Part shown: positions 1 to 7,878 of the stretch, piece after piece | How the letters are laid out: each line of letters opens with the position of its first letter | Numbering within the stretch: the first letter of the stretch is position 1 | Source of the DNA: an uncultured Pseudomonadales bacterium | GTDB lineage: Bacteria > Pseudomonadota > Gammaproteobacteria > Pseudomonadales > Pseudohongiellaceae | Length of the DNA: 64,000 nucleotides | Reading direction: 5' to 3' | NCBI GenBank assembly: GCA_947259995.1 | Contig: CAMYOK010000006.1 | Location: 1 to 64,000 of the forward strand | The notes under the pieces: model-generated | What the model was told of the DNA's origin: nothing | Seen by the model: the letters and a program-made list of their open reading frames with translations, nothing else | Databases searched by the model: none | Made by a program: the position numbers and the translations under genes

Positions 1-10
1 AAGAGAGCCA

Positions 11-80
11 TGTGGGAGCGGGCCTGCCCGCGACATTTCCACAAATGGTGGTAAGAATCGCGGGCAGGCCCGCTCCCACA
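11..80. repeat. REP pair, 70-bp composite element
   Basis: A plus-oriented REP arm (11-34, TGTGGGAGC...GCGAC) is followed by a minus-oriented arm (57-80), so the two can fold into a long hairpin. The 22-base spacer contains its own small inverted repeat (CCAC...GGTGG) and is nearly the same as the spacers of the pairs at 39023 and 43215. That shows the whole 70-bp composite, not just the arms, is the repeated unit. It lies downstream of ugd, which is on the minus strand. Confidence 0.9.
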
Positions 81-81
81 T

Positions 82-255
82 GACATTCTTACGAAGGTTT
101 GTAGGGGCTCCTACATAGCTCTCTTACGAAGCACCAAACTGGCACCCACATGATTCTCTTACAAGGCCCTTCAGCAAGTTCCAGCATACCTTTCTTACAA
201 GGCTTTAGAAGGGCTCCCACATTAGTCTCTTACGAAGCTTTGTCGGGGCTCCCAG
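82..255. repeat. Degenerate tandem array, five 35-bp units
   Basis: The word CTTACGAAG, or CTTACAAGG, recurs at 88, 123, 158, 194 and 229, giving a period of 35-36 bases. Units are diverged, but most also keep a version of GGGCTCCCACAT, which matches the outer arm of the REP element next to it. There are no unique spacers between repeats, so this is not a CRISPR array. With the REP pair it fills the whole stretch downstream of ugd; no gene was seen in 1-255. Confidence 0.8.
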
Positions 256-1593
256 TTATTTTTTAACCGAAGCACCCCTACCAATCCCATAATAGGTCAA
301 GCCCTTGGCATTAACTCTAGCGGGGTCATATAGATTGCGACCATCGAAGATCACCTTGTCGCTAAGCTGCTCAACTAGGTTGTCGAAATCAGCTGCGCGG
401 AAATGTTGCCACTCTGTGCAGATGATCAAAGCATCTGCCCCAATCAACGCCGCATCGCGGGTGCCTACAAGGCGCAGATCGTCGCGGTGGCCGTAGATGC
501 GTTCTACCTCATCCATCGCTTCTGGGTCATAGGCTTGTATAACCGCACCGGCCGCCCACAATGCCTCCATAATCACGCGGCTTGGGGCCTCGCGCATATC
601 GTCGGTCTTGGGCTTGAACGAAAGGCCCCAAAGAGCAAAGGTTTTGCCACGAATGCCGCCATCGTAATGGCTAGAGACCAACTCTACCAAACGGGATTTT
701 TGCGCTAAATTGACTGATTCCACAGCATTCAATATCTTCATTTCACGCCCCATTTGCACGGCGGTTTGGCTTAGCGCGCGTACGTCCTTTGGGAAGCACG
801 AGCCGCCATAGCCGATGCCAGGGTAGATGAATTGGTAGCCGATGCGCGTGTCGGACCCAATGCCATGACGGATCTGTTCGATGTCTGCTCCCAATTGCTC
901 AGCAAGATTTGCGATCTCGTTCATAAAGCTGATCTTGGTGGCGAGCATCGCGTTAGCTGCGTATTTCGTTAGCTCGGCAGAACGAATATCCATAAAAATC
1001 ATGCGGTCTGACTTGCGGTTAAAGGGCGCATAAAGCTCCTGCATCAGGCCTTTGACCTCTTCTGAATCGGTGCCGATCACGAAACGGTCGGGCTTTAAAA
1101 AGTCGGATACCGCTGCGCCTTCCTTTAGAAACTCCGGGTTTGACGCTACCTCGATCTTATAATCCACGCCACGCTTGTCTAATTCCGCCTGAATCGTATC
1201 GCGCACTTTGTCGGCAGTGCCCACAGGGACGGTTGACTTGGTGACCACTACTTTAGATCGCTGCATCGATCGGCCCACTTCAGCCGCAACGGCTAAGACG
1301 TATTGCAGGTCTGCCGAGCCATCTTCGTCGGGTGGGGTGCCCACTGCTATAAAGAGTAGGTCTGCATAATCGATTGCTTCTTGGGGGCTAGAGGTGAATA
1401 GAAGGTTGCCTGACTTGGTGGTGGTTTCGACAATGGCGTCTAGTCCAGATTCGTAGATAGGCAGCATGCCCTCATGCAGGGCTTTGATTTTTGCCTCGTT
1501 GGTATCAACACACATTGCGTGGTGCCCCGCACTTGCAAAACACGCACTACTCACTAAGCCTACATACCCAGCGCCAAAGAACGCTATCTTCAT
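256..1593 (-). CDS. ugd: UDP-glucose 6-dehydrogenase
   Basis: This enzyme oxidises UDP-glucose to UDP-glucuronate with two NAD+, supplying an acidic sugar for exopolysaccharide. The 445 residues match the usual length of the family. An N-terminal Rossmann motif GAGYVGL (residues 7-13), a central ELTKYAANAMLATKISFMNE segment and the active-site GYGGSCFPKD with Cys266 are all present, followed by the C-terminal UDP-binding domain. The start is an ATG preceded by a GAGG Shine-Dalgarno sequence. The gene is divergent from rfbA, and both supply nucleotide sugars to the EPS operon downstream, so shared control from the 346-base intergenic region is plausible. REP repeats lie on both sides of it. 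Confidence 0.96.
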   Translation of the reverse strand: MKIAFFGAGYVGLVSSACFASAGHHAMCVDTNEAKIKALHEGMLPIYESGLDAIVETTTKSGNLLFTSSPQEAIDYADLLFIAVGTPPDEDGSADLQYVLAVAAEVGRSMQRSKVVVTKSTVPVGTADKVRDTIQAELDKRGVDYKIEVASNPEFLKEGAAVSDFLKPDRFVIGTDSEEVKGLMQELYAPFNRKSDRMIFMDIRSAELTKYAANAMLATKISFMNEIANLAEQLGADIEQIRHGIGSDTRIGYQFIYPGIGYGGSCFPKDVRALSQTAVQMGREMKILNAVESVNLAQKSRLVELVSSHYDGGIRGKTFALWGLSFKPKTDDMREAPSRVIMEALWAAGAVIQAYDPEAMDEVERIYGHRDDLRLVGTRDAALIGADALIICTEWQHFRAADFDNLVEQLSDKVIFDGRNLYDPARVNAKGLTYYGIGRGASVKK

Positions 1594-1709
1594 ATCACTA
1601 CCTCAGATTTGTTTGTTCATCTGGGGTGATAAGCCTAGGCGTTAAATGTTGCGGCTATATTGCACGACATTGACAATATGATGACAAATCAGTCATTTCA
1701 CATATTCCT

Positions 1710-1777
1710 GTAGGAGCGGGCCTGCCCGCGATACCTACCACAACTTGTGGAAATATCGCAGGCAGGCCCGCTCCCAC
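1710..1777. repeat. REP pair, inverted copy of the composite element
   Basis: Two opposed REP arms (1710-1732 and 1754-1777) are separated by a spacer that, read on the minus strand, resembles the spacer of the pair at 11-80. The composite is therefore inserted here in the opposite orientation. It sits in the divergent ugd/rfbA intergenic region, upstream of the presumed rfbA promoter. Confidence 0.88.
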
Positions 1778-1815
1778 AGGTTTAAACCAGAAAAATCGTA
1801 ATTGATTACAAAAAA

Positions 1816-1835
1816 CCACCCCAAAAGGGGGGTAG
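1816..1835. promoter_or_regulatory. C4-A4-G6 palindrome upstream of rfbA
   Basis: The sequence CCACCCCAAAAGGGGGGTAG forms an imperfect palindrome about 110 bases before the rfbA start. A very similar palindrome stands at 33846-33864, in the same orientation relative to its gene and at a similar distance from it. The match suggests a shared operator, but the regulator is unknown. Confidence 0.4.
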
Positions 1836-1862
1836 GTGGTGGCAGATGTCCCCCTTACACGC

Positions 1863-1878
1863 TATTATCGGGCGATAA
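1863..1878 (+). promoter_or_regulatory. Possible -10 box and palindrome before rfbA
   Basis: TATTAT (1863-1868) resembles a -10 box about 78 bases upstream of the rfbA start. It overlaps a perfect inverted repeat, TTATCG-GG-CGATAA (1865-1878), which could be an operator. No good -35 box is visible, so the promoter would need an activator or is elsewhere. Confidence 0.3.
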
Positions 1879-1945
1879 CACAAGCCGATTCATGGGCTTA
1901 ACACATAAAGCGTAACAAGCGCATCAACAATAAGTCAGAGTGAAA

Positions 1946-2839
1946 ATGACAGCAAACACCTCACCTTGTAAGGGCATAGTATTAGCAGGAGGCAGCGGAA
2001 CACGGCTTTACCCCATTACTAAGGGGATTTCTAAGCAGCTTCTCCCCGTGTATGACAAGCCAATGATCTACTACCCTATGTCAGTGCTTATGCTGGCAGG
2101 GATCAAAGACATCTTGATCATCACCACCCCCGAAGACATTGCAGGCTACCAACGCCTCTTAGGTGATGGCTCCCAATATGGCATTAATCTGACCTATGCG
2201 ATCCAACCAAGCCCGGATGGCCTTGCCCAAGCTTTTCTCATTGGTGAAGAGTTCATCGGCGATAGCCGCGTATGCCTAGTGTTAGGCGACAATATCTTTT
2301 ACGGGCAAGGTTTTACAGGGAAATTATTGGAATCGGCCGCTAGAGAAAGTGGGGCGACGGTTTTTGGTTATCAAGTAAAAGACCCAGAGCGGTTTGGCGT
2401 GGTTGAGTTCGATGAGAACAAACGCGCGGTGTCTATTGAAGAGAAGCCGACTAAGCCTAAATCAAATTTCGCTATAACCGGTTTGTATTTTTACGATAAC
2501 GACGTGATAGAGATTGCTAAGCAGGTCAAGCCATCTGCCCGCGGCGAATTAGAAATTACTACGGTGAACCAAGCTTATATGGACCGTGGCGATTTGAATG
2601 TGGAAGTTTTAGGGCGCGGCTTTGCTTGGTTGGATACAGGCACGCATGAAAGCTTGCTCGAGGCGAGTATGTTTGTGCAGACGGTGGAGCATAGGCAGGG
2701 CTTGAAGATTGCTTGCTTAGAAGAGATTGCATGGCGTAAGGGTTGGTTGAGCGATAAAGAGCTACTTGATCGAGCAGCGAACCTATCCAAGAACGGCTAT
2801 GGCCAATACATGAAGACCTTAGTCGACAGCACCAAATAA
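1946..2839 (+). CDS. rfbA: Glucose-1-phosphate thymidylyltransferase
   Basis: This enzyme makes dTDP-glucose from dTTP and glucose 1-phosphate, the first step toward dTDP-rhamnose and related deoxysugars. The nucleotidyltransferase signature GGSGTRLYP lies near the N-terminus, with YDKPMIYYP and [10 protein letters not shown] further on. At 297 residues it is full length for RmlA/RfbA. I prefer the ATG at 1946, which has AGAG five bases upstream, over an in-frame GTG at 1940. No rfbB, rfbC or rfbD is in the window, so the later steps must be encoded elsewhere. It stands between ugd and the EPS regulators. Confidence 0.95.
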   Translation: MTANTSPCKGIVLAGGSGTRLYPITKGISKQLLPVYDKPMIYYPMSVLMLAGIKDILIITTPEDIAGYQRLLGDGSQYGINLTYAIQPSPDGLAQAFLIGEEFIGDSRVCLVLGDNIFYGQGFTGKLLESAARESGATVFGYQVKDPERFGVVEFDENKRAVSIEEKPTKPKSNFAITGLYFYDNDVIEIAKQVKPSARGELEITTVNQAYMDRGDLNVEVLGRGFAWLDTGTHESLLEASMFVQTVEHRQGLKIACLEEIAWRKGWLSDKELLDRAANLSKNGYGQYMKTLVDSTK

Positions 2840-2886
2840 GGCACAGTCTGTAGAGATTTTTTCATGTTGGAGCGCTAGCCCTCATT

Positions 2887-2907
2887 TGTGGGGGCCTGCC
2901 CGCGATT
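2887..2907. repeat. Single degenerate REP arm
   Basis: One plus-oriented REP arm with an internal deletion (TGTGGGGGCC...GCGAT) follows rfbA. It lies just upstream of the promoter proposed for the MarR-type gene. Confidence 0.75.
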
Positions 2908-2921
2908 TTTTGGAAAACTTG

Positions 2922-2952
2922 ATGACAAGCCCCACAATAATCATGCTATAAA
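2922..2952 (+). promoter_or_regulatory. Predicted promoter of the marR-rfaH pair
   Basis: ATGACA (2922-2927) and TATAAA (2947-2952) match the -35 and -10 boxes, though their 19-base spacing is slightly long. The first start codon is at 2984. A perfect palindrome begins one base after the -10 box, which fits repression of this promoter. Confidence 0.5.
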
Positions 2953-2969
2953 TGTTCAACTATTGAACA
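2953..2969. promoter_or_regulatory. Palindromic operator candidate for the MarR-type regulator
   Basis: TGTTCAA-CTA-TTGAACA is a perfect 7-base inverted repeat with a 3-base centre. It covers the expected transcription start and lies 14 bases before the regulator's start codon. Size and symmetry suit a winged-helix dimer. Autoregulation is inferred from position; no second copy was noticed in the window. Confidence 0.55.
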
Positions 2970-2983
2970 AAGAACTAAACACC

Positions 2984-3355
2984 ATGCTTAGTGAAGATGC
3001 TCGCTACTACATATTGCGTAAACTCGATAGCAACCCAAACCTCACTCAGCGTGAACTAGCGCAAGAGTTAGGGATAAGTTTGGGCAAGGTGAACTACTGC
3101 CTAAAAGCCTTGGTGATGAAAGGGCTTATCAAGGCGCGAAATTTTCACAATAGTAGTAATAAAAAAAGTTACCTTTATGTTTTGACTCCGAGCGGTTTGG
3201 AGAGCAAGGCAGCAATGACCTCCCAGTTTTTACAACGTAAATTGGCTGAGTACGAGTCATTAAGAGAAGAGATAGACGCATTAGAGCAGGAGATGACGGG
3301 TTTTGATGGTTCGTCGGTCCACACCAAGGAATCTAGGTTGAGGATAATCGAATGA
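2984..3355 (+). CDS. MarR-family EPS-associated transcriptional regulator
   Basis: This is a small winged-helix protein of 123 residues. The helix-turn-helix reads NLTQRELAQELGISLGKVNY (about residues 16-35), followed by a wing (NKKSYLYVLTPSGL) and a C-terminal coiled-coil-like helix rich in Leu and Glu. That layout fits the MarR-type regulators found at the head of EPS loci, usually just before an RfaH/NusG-like gene, as here. The ATG at 2984 is chosen because upstream in-frame codons translate REP sequence and operator. It overlaps rfaH by four bases (ATGA), so the two are co-translated. It probably controls its own promoter through the palindrome at 2953. Confidence 0.88.
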   Translation: MLSEDARYYILRKLDSNPNLTQRELAQELGISLGKVNYCLKALVMKGLIKARNFHNSSNKKSYLYVLTPSGLESKAAMTSQFLQRKLAEYESLREEIDALEQEMTGFDGSSVHTKESRLRIIE

Positions 3356-3849
3356 GCCAAAGTGCAAAATGGTATCTACTGCAATGCAAGCCTCAGCAGC
3401 AAGCGCGAGCGCAATGGCATTTAGATCAACAAGGTTTCGAGTGTTATACCCCTCAACACCAAATTAAGCGTGTCGTAAGAGAGAAAGTTGTCACCCGTTC
3501 TGAAGTATTATTCCCCGGTTACCTCTTTATCAAACTCAACTTAGAAAGCAATTGGCGCTCACTGCGTGCGACTCGAGGTGTCAGTAAGGTTGTAAGCTTC
3601 AATGGCATGCCCCAGCCAGTTAACGACTCAATCATAGTTGCACTAAAACATCGCCTTTCTGAAACTACTGAACCAGCACCTTTATATACAAGCGGAGACC
3701 GAGTGTTGATCACGCAAGGCTGTTTTAAAGATATAGAAGCTATTGTACAAAGCGTGCGCGCAGATGAGCGCATTGTTGTATTGATGAAAATCATGCAAAC
3801 AGAACAAGCAATACAGATGACCCCAGCCCAACTTGCAAAAGCAAGCTGA
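3352..3849 (+). CDS. rfaH: Transcription antiterminator RfaH
   Basis: RfaH is a NusG paralogue that joins RNA polymerase paused at an ops element, suppresses termination and helps recruit ribosomes on long surface-polysaccharide operons. The NGN domain is at residues 1-100 (KWYLLQCKPQQQARAQWHL at the start, then FPGYLFIKL), followed by a linker and a KOW-type C-terminal domain (TSGDRVLITQGCFKD...). The 165 residues match the usual size. Its likely target is immediately downstream: a perfect ops element at 3937 in the leader of the EPS operon. This is a cis arrangement, unlike E. coli where rfaH is unlinked to most targets. Confidence 0.95.
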   Translation: MSQSAKWYLLQCKPQQQARAQWHLDQQGFECYTPQHQIKRVVREKVVTRSEVLFPGYLFIKLNLESNWRSLRATRGVSKVVSFNGMPQPVNDSIIVALKHRLSETTEPAPLYTSGDRVLITQGCFKDIEAIVQSVRADERIVVLMKIMQTEQAIQMTPAQLAKAS

Positions 3850-3874
3850 ACTATAGGGTTAAGCAAGCCCACTA

Positions 3875-3898
3875 TGTGGGAGCGGGCCTGCCCGCGAT
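3875..3898. repeat. Single REP arm in the EPS operon leader
   Basis: One complete plus-oriented REP arm lies between rfaH and the ops element. As RNA it could form a stable stem because the arm is itself partly palindromic (GCGGGCCTGCCCGC). If transcription comes from the rfaH side, this stem would be read just before ops. Confidence 0.85.
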
Positions 3899-3936
3899 TT
3901 ACCCATACAGAAAAGATGCCGCAAACGCCCAGGTAG

Positions 3937-3948
3937 GGCGGTAGCGTG
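3937..3948 (+). promoter_or_regulatory. ops element (RfaH recruitment site)
   Basis: GGCGGTAGCGTG is identical to the E. coli ops core. It sits 88 bases after the rfaH stop and 33 bases before the first EPS gene, within a JUMPstart-like leader. The first gene has only a weak Shine-Dalgarno sequence (AGAGAAT), in line with RfaH-dependent ribosome recruitment. Function is inferred from the exact match and from the adjacent rfaH. Confidence 0.88.
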
Positions 3949-3981
3949 CCTAAGCCCGGTTAAACTGAACAGAGAATATGA

Positions 3982-6870
3982 ATGAAAATGCCTAAAACCA
4001 TTTCAAGAGCAATTCACCTTTTAAGCTTACTGCTGCTTTTTACTGTCACCTATTCACCCCTGAGTAGTGCGCAAAGCATTAATCTCACTCCAGCCCAACT
4101 GCAACAGCTGCAAAATCTAAGCGAAGAGGAGCGCCAAGCACTTTTGGCGCAAGCTGGTGGCGAACAAGGCGTTCGGCAACAACAAATTCCTGAAGAAGTA
4201 AATTTAAACACCAATGGCATTAGGCGCACGCAATCTCAACAACAGGGCACTGCCGCAACTAGCGCCATTCCACGCCAAAGCAGAGGCTTGCCTGGCGCAG
4301 AAGAGGCAACGGAAAACGATGGCCAGTTCTTCGATGAGGAATTAATAGCGCAAGAAGATAGCGACGAGCCAGTACTCCTGAGACAGTACGGCTATGAATT
4401 ATTCGAAGGAGCGCCTACAACCTTTGCCCCTGTCACTAATATTCCAGTACCTAGCAATTACATCATGGGACCAGGGGATACAGTAATCTTGCAATTGTAT
4501 GGACAGCGTAATCTAAACCATGAGCTTGTCATTAGCCGTGAAGGCATGTTGATGTTTCCTGAGATCGGCCCAATTAGCGTGGCGGGTTTAAGCTTTCAGG
4601 AACTGCGTGACCAAATTCAAAACATCGTCGCCAATCAATTAATTGGGCAAAACGCTTCTGTGACGCTTGGCGCTTTACGCTCCATAAATGTCTTTGTATT
4701 AGGGGAGGCTCAGCAACCTGGCTCCTACACCGTCAGCTCATTAAGTACCATGACCAATGCGCTGTTTGCCAGTGGCGGTGTCACGCCTGTTGGCTCTTTG
4801 CGCGATATTCGTTTGATGCGCAGCGGAGAGCTGATCACAAGCCTTGATCTATACGATTTGCTGCTGCGAGGGGACACCAGTGGTGATGCACGGCTACAAC
4901 CAGGGGATGTTATCTTCATCCCCCCAATAGGCAAAACGGTAGGCATTGCCGGTGAGGTGCGTCGCCCTGCGATCTATGAGATTAAAGATGAAACGGCACC
5001 GGCAGAAATTCTTAGCCTAGCCGGTGGCCTAAATCCTACGGCATTCCCCCGCGCTTCACGTATCCAGCGTATCAGTGAGCTGGGTGAGCGCACAATTGTT
5101 GACGTCGACTTAAGCGCCAATGCCACAAATGACCCAGATCTTTTTGACGGCGACGTCATACAAGTCTATTCAGTATTAGAGCAGGTGGAACGCGTTGTGA
5201 TGTTAGAAGGGCATGTGCAACGCCCCGGTGCGTTTCAATGGCGAGCCGGTTTGCGGATAAGCGATGTCATCCCCAATATCAATAGCTTGCTGCCAAATCC
5301 AGATTTAGAGTACGCATTAATAGCGCGAGAAATGCAGCCAACGCGGCGCATAGAACTAATTTATGTGGAGTTGGGCAATGCGATTAATAACCCAGCTTCT
5401 GAAGCTGACTTGTTGTTACAGCCAAGAGATCAATTGCATACCTTTGGCGCCAGCCAAAACCGTCAAGATCAATTGAGCAGTCTTATCGAACAACTACATG
5501 AGCAAGCGAGCTTCGATTCACCAGCTCTGATTGTAGAGCTCAATGGCAACATTCGCTTCCCTGGCGAATACCCGCTGGTGCGCAATATGAGTTTAGGCGA
5601 TGCAATCCGCTTTGCCGGTGGTTTGCTTCCCGACAGCGCGCTAGGCCATATTTTGCTCGAGAGGCGTTTAGACCTGCGCGGCAGTGTCGAGGTCGAAAGC
5701 CATGCCGTTGATGCAAATACCTTGCGCGCTGTGAACGGGGTGATGTTAAAAGAGCTTGATCAAATTATTGTCTTCAATGCCAACGCCGAGCGAGAAGAAT
5801 TGCTAGAAGACACATTAGAACGTTTACGTAACCAAGCAACAACAACGCGCCCAACGCAAATTGTTAGTGTAGGTGGACAAGTGCGCTTTCCAGGCGATTA
5901 CCCATTAACGCAAGACCTTACTGTTGAGGGTTTGATCGACATGGCCGGTGGGATGCGCGAGAGTGCAGACACGAGTAAGGCAGAGATTACCCGTTTCGAT
6001 GCTGACCCTAGTGTCGGCCGTAGAGTAGGGCACGTAGAACTTAGCTTAGAAGCGCGCGGTGCTGCGGGGCTAGACTATCGCTTAACACCTTTCGATCAGT
6101 TAGTAGTGCGGCAGATGCCGAACTGGACTGAGTACGAGACAGTGACCATAGGCGGTGAAGTGAATTCACCTGGTACCTATTCGATCACCAAACAAGACAC
6201 CATCAGTACCTTGATTGCCCGCGCAGGCGGCTTAACAAAATTTGCTGATGCCAATGCCGCGATATTTTTGCGCGAGGAATTGCGAGAGAACGAGCAGCGC
6301 ATGCTTGATGAGTTTCGTAATGAGTTGCAACGTGATGTAGTTACGCGGCGCCTGCAATCAGGTGATGAAAACAACGGGAACGACATGGAAGTGGTAGAAA
6401 TGCTTGAGCGCGTCAGTACTATAACAGCGACAGGTCGTTTAGTAATCGATTTGCCGAGTATTCTGGTAGGTGACGCGCGAGCAGAAGACGACCCAATTTT
6501 GCGTAACGGCGATGAGTTATTGATTCCGCGAGTGCAACAAGAAATCAGTGTGATTGGCGAGGTGCATCAACCTACTTCGCATATGTTTGATAGAAAACTT
6601 TCGGTTGGCGATTATATCAACCGGAGTGGTGGGGCAACACAGGATGCTGACAGAAGTAGTATTTATGTCATTAAGGCCAGTGGAGTGGTGGTGGCTTATG
6701 GCGGTTCTAGGTGGTTCTTTCAGGAGCGTTCTCGATTGAGTGCGGGGGATACCATTATTGTGCCGTTTGACACCTATAGGTCGAATTACTTGCAAACCTG
6801 GAGTGCAATCACGCAGATATTATTTAATGTATCAACTACCTTGTTGGCGATTGAAAGAATTGGAAATTGA
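3982..6870 (+). CDS. Outer-membrane polysaccharide export protein, multi-SLBB (Wza-like)
   Basis: This is the channel-type protein expected to carry the EPS across the periplasm and outer membrane. It has an N-terminal signal peptide ending near SSAQS (about residue 30), a Gln-rich stretch, then a polysaccharide-export domain starting at NYIMGPGDTVILQLYG (about 158). Seven SLBB-like units follow, each marked by a (Q/R/F/S)PG(S/E/D/T)Y-type turn and a later GG, near residues 243, 327, 413, 525, 635, 729 and 861. At 962 residues it is far longer than E. coli Wza (about 380). No lipobox cysteine is visible. It is the first gene after ops, and its base composition resembles the chromosome more than the AT-rich genes that follow. 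Confidence 0.9.
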   Translation: MKMPKTISRAIHLLSLLLLFTVTYSPLSSAQSINLTPAQLQQLQNLSEEERQALLAQAGGEQGVRQQQIPEEVNLNTNGIRRTQSQQQGTAATSAIPRQSRGLPGAEEATENDGQFFDEELIAQEDSDEPVLLRQYGYELFEGAPTTFAPVTNIPVPSNYIMGPGDTVILQLYGQRNLNHELVISREGMLMFPEIGPISVAGLSFQELRDQIQNIVANQLIGQNASVTLGALRSINVFVLGEAQQPGSYTVSSLSTMTNALFASGGVTPVGSLRDIRLMRSGELITSLDLYDLLLRGDTSGDARLQPGDVIFIPPIGKTVGIAGEVRRPAIYEIKDETAPAEILSLAGGLNPTAFPRASRIQRISELGERTIVDVDLSANATNDPDLFDGDVIQVYSVLEQVERVVMLEGHVQRPGAFQWRAGLRISDVIPNINSLLPNPDLEYALIAREMQPTRRIELIYVELGNAINNPASEADLLLQPRDQLHTFGASQNRQDQLSSLIEQLHEQASFDSPALIVELNGNIRFPGEYPLVRNMSLGDAIRFAGGLLPDSALGHILLERRLDLRGSVEVESHAVDANTLRAVNGVMLKELDQIIVFNANAEREELLEDTLERLRNQATTTRPTQIVSVGGQVRFPGDYPLTQDLTVEGLIDMAGGMRESADTSKAEITRFDADPSVGRRVGHVELSLEARGAAGLDYRLTPFDQLVVRQMPNWTEYETVTIGGEVNSPGTYSITKQDTISTLIARAGGLTKFADANAAIFLREELRENEQRMLDEFRNELQRDVVTRRLQSGDENNGNDMEVVEMLERVSTITATGRLVIDLPSILVGDARAEDDPILRNGDELLIPRVQQEISVIGEVHQPTSHMFDRKLSVGDYINRSGGATQDADRSSIYVIKASGVVVAYGGSRWFFQERSRLSAGDTIIVPFDTYRSNYLQTWSAITQILFNVSTTLLAIERIGN

Positions 6871-6898
6871 GTATAAAAGGTTAATCTAGGTGAAATTT

Positions 6899-7813
6899 AT
6901 GTCAGATGTGAGTGAGCAGAAATATATAGCTGACCAAGAAATTGACTTCAAACAAATCTGGTTTGAGATAGTAGCGAATCGAATGATTTTTGCGGTAGTT
7001 ACAACTATTTCTCTATTACTAGCCGTTCTGTATATTTTTGTTACACCACCTATTTATAGGTCTGAGGCACTGCTATCGCCTGTAAGCGTGAATGAATCTT
7101 CAAGTCAGCTATTGAACCAACTTGGATCTGCCGCCGGTATTCTAGGTGTGAACGTCAGTAGTGGTTCTAATCAAAAAATTGTGAATGCGATTGCTACACT
7201 AAAATCACGGGTATTTCTGTTAGAGTTTATCGAAAAATATTCTCTCTCGGCTGAGCTCCTAGCTAGTAAATGGGATGAAACTACAAATACTTCAGAGTAT
7301 GATGAAAAAAAATTTGATGGTGTGAATAAGGTTTGGCTTGTAGAGCCACCTTCAATATGGGATTCATTGAAAATCTTAAACAGTATTTTGAAGGTTTCGG
7401 AGGATCCTGGTAATGGATTGATTACAGTTTCAATTGAATGGCAGAATCCTGTTCAGGCAAAACAGTGGGTTAATTTATTAATTAGCGATATTAATTCACT
7501 CATAAAGAAACGAGATCTAAATGAGGCCCAAACTTCTATTGAATATCTGCAAAGACAACTAAATAGAACCCAACTGGTAGAAATGCAGCAAGTTCTTTAT
7601 CAGATTATTGAGTCCCAAACAAGAATCGTAATGCTGGCAGATGTCAATGATGAGTATGTGTTTCAAGTTATTGATCCAGCAATACAGCAACTGAGCAGTG
7701 TGTGGCCAAATAAACAGCTCCTACTATTTGTAGGCTTTTTAATTGGAATTTTTTCTTCTATAACCATTATCTTCCTTAAGCGGAGTTACATTACCATTCT
7801 TAGATCGAATTAG
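6899..7813 (+). CDS. Wzz-type chain-length determinant
   Basis: This inner-membrane protein is expected to set polymer length and cooperate with the polymerase. An N-terminal transmembrane helix (about residues 30-50) is followed by the family's (V/T)PPIYRSEALLSP motif, a periplasmic domain with coiled-coil potential, and a second transmembrane helix near residues 272-294 after a Pro-containing stretch. The cytoplasmic tail is very short and no tyrosine-kinase (Wzc) domain is present. I prefer the ATG at 6899, with AGGTGA five bases upstream, over an in-frame GTG at 6890. From here the DNA becomes clearly richer in A and T. Confidence 0.85.
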   Translation: MSDVSEQKYIADQEIDFKQIWFEIVANRMIFAVVTTISLLLAVLYIFVTPPIYRSEALLSPVSVNESSSQLLNQLGSAAGILGVNVSSGSNQKIVNAIATLKSRVFLLEFIEKYSLSAELLASKWDETTNTSEYDEKKFDGVNKVWLVEPPSIWDSLKILNSILKVSEDPGNGLITVSIEWQNPVQAKQWVNLLISDINSLIKKRDLNEAQTSIEYLQRQLNRTQLVEMQQVLYQIIESQTRIVMLADVNDEYVFQVIDPAIQQLSSVWPNKQLLLFVGFLIGIFSSITIIFLKRSYITILRSN

Positions 7814-7878
7814 TCGAATCTGGGGGCTGTATTAATACCGAAACTTTTATACAAGCGTAATTCTATTGAGGATAAAAA

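Noticed and set aside
82..255. CRISPR-like array of regularly spaced repeats
   Set aside because: The 35-base period covers repeat and interval together, the units are diverged along their whole length, there are no unique spacers, and no cas genes are near.
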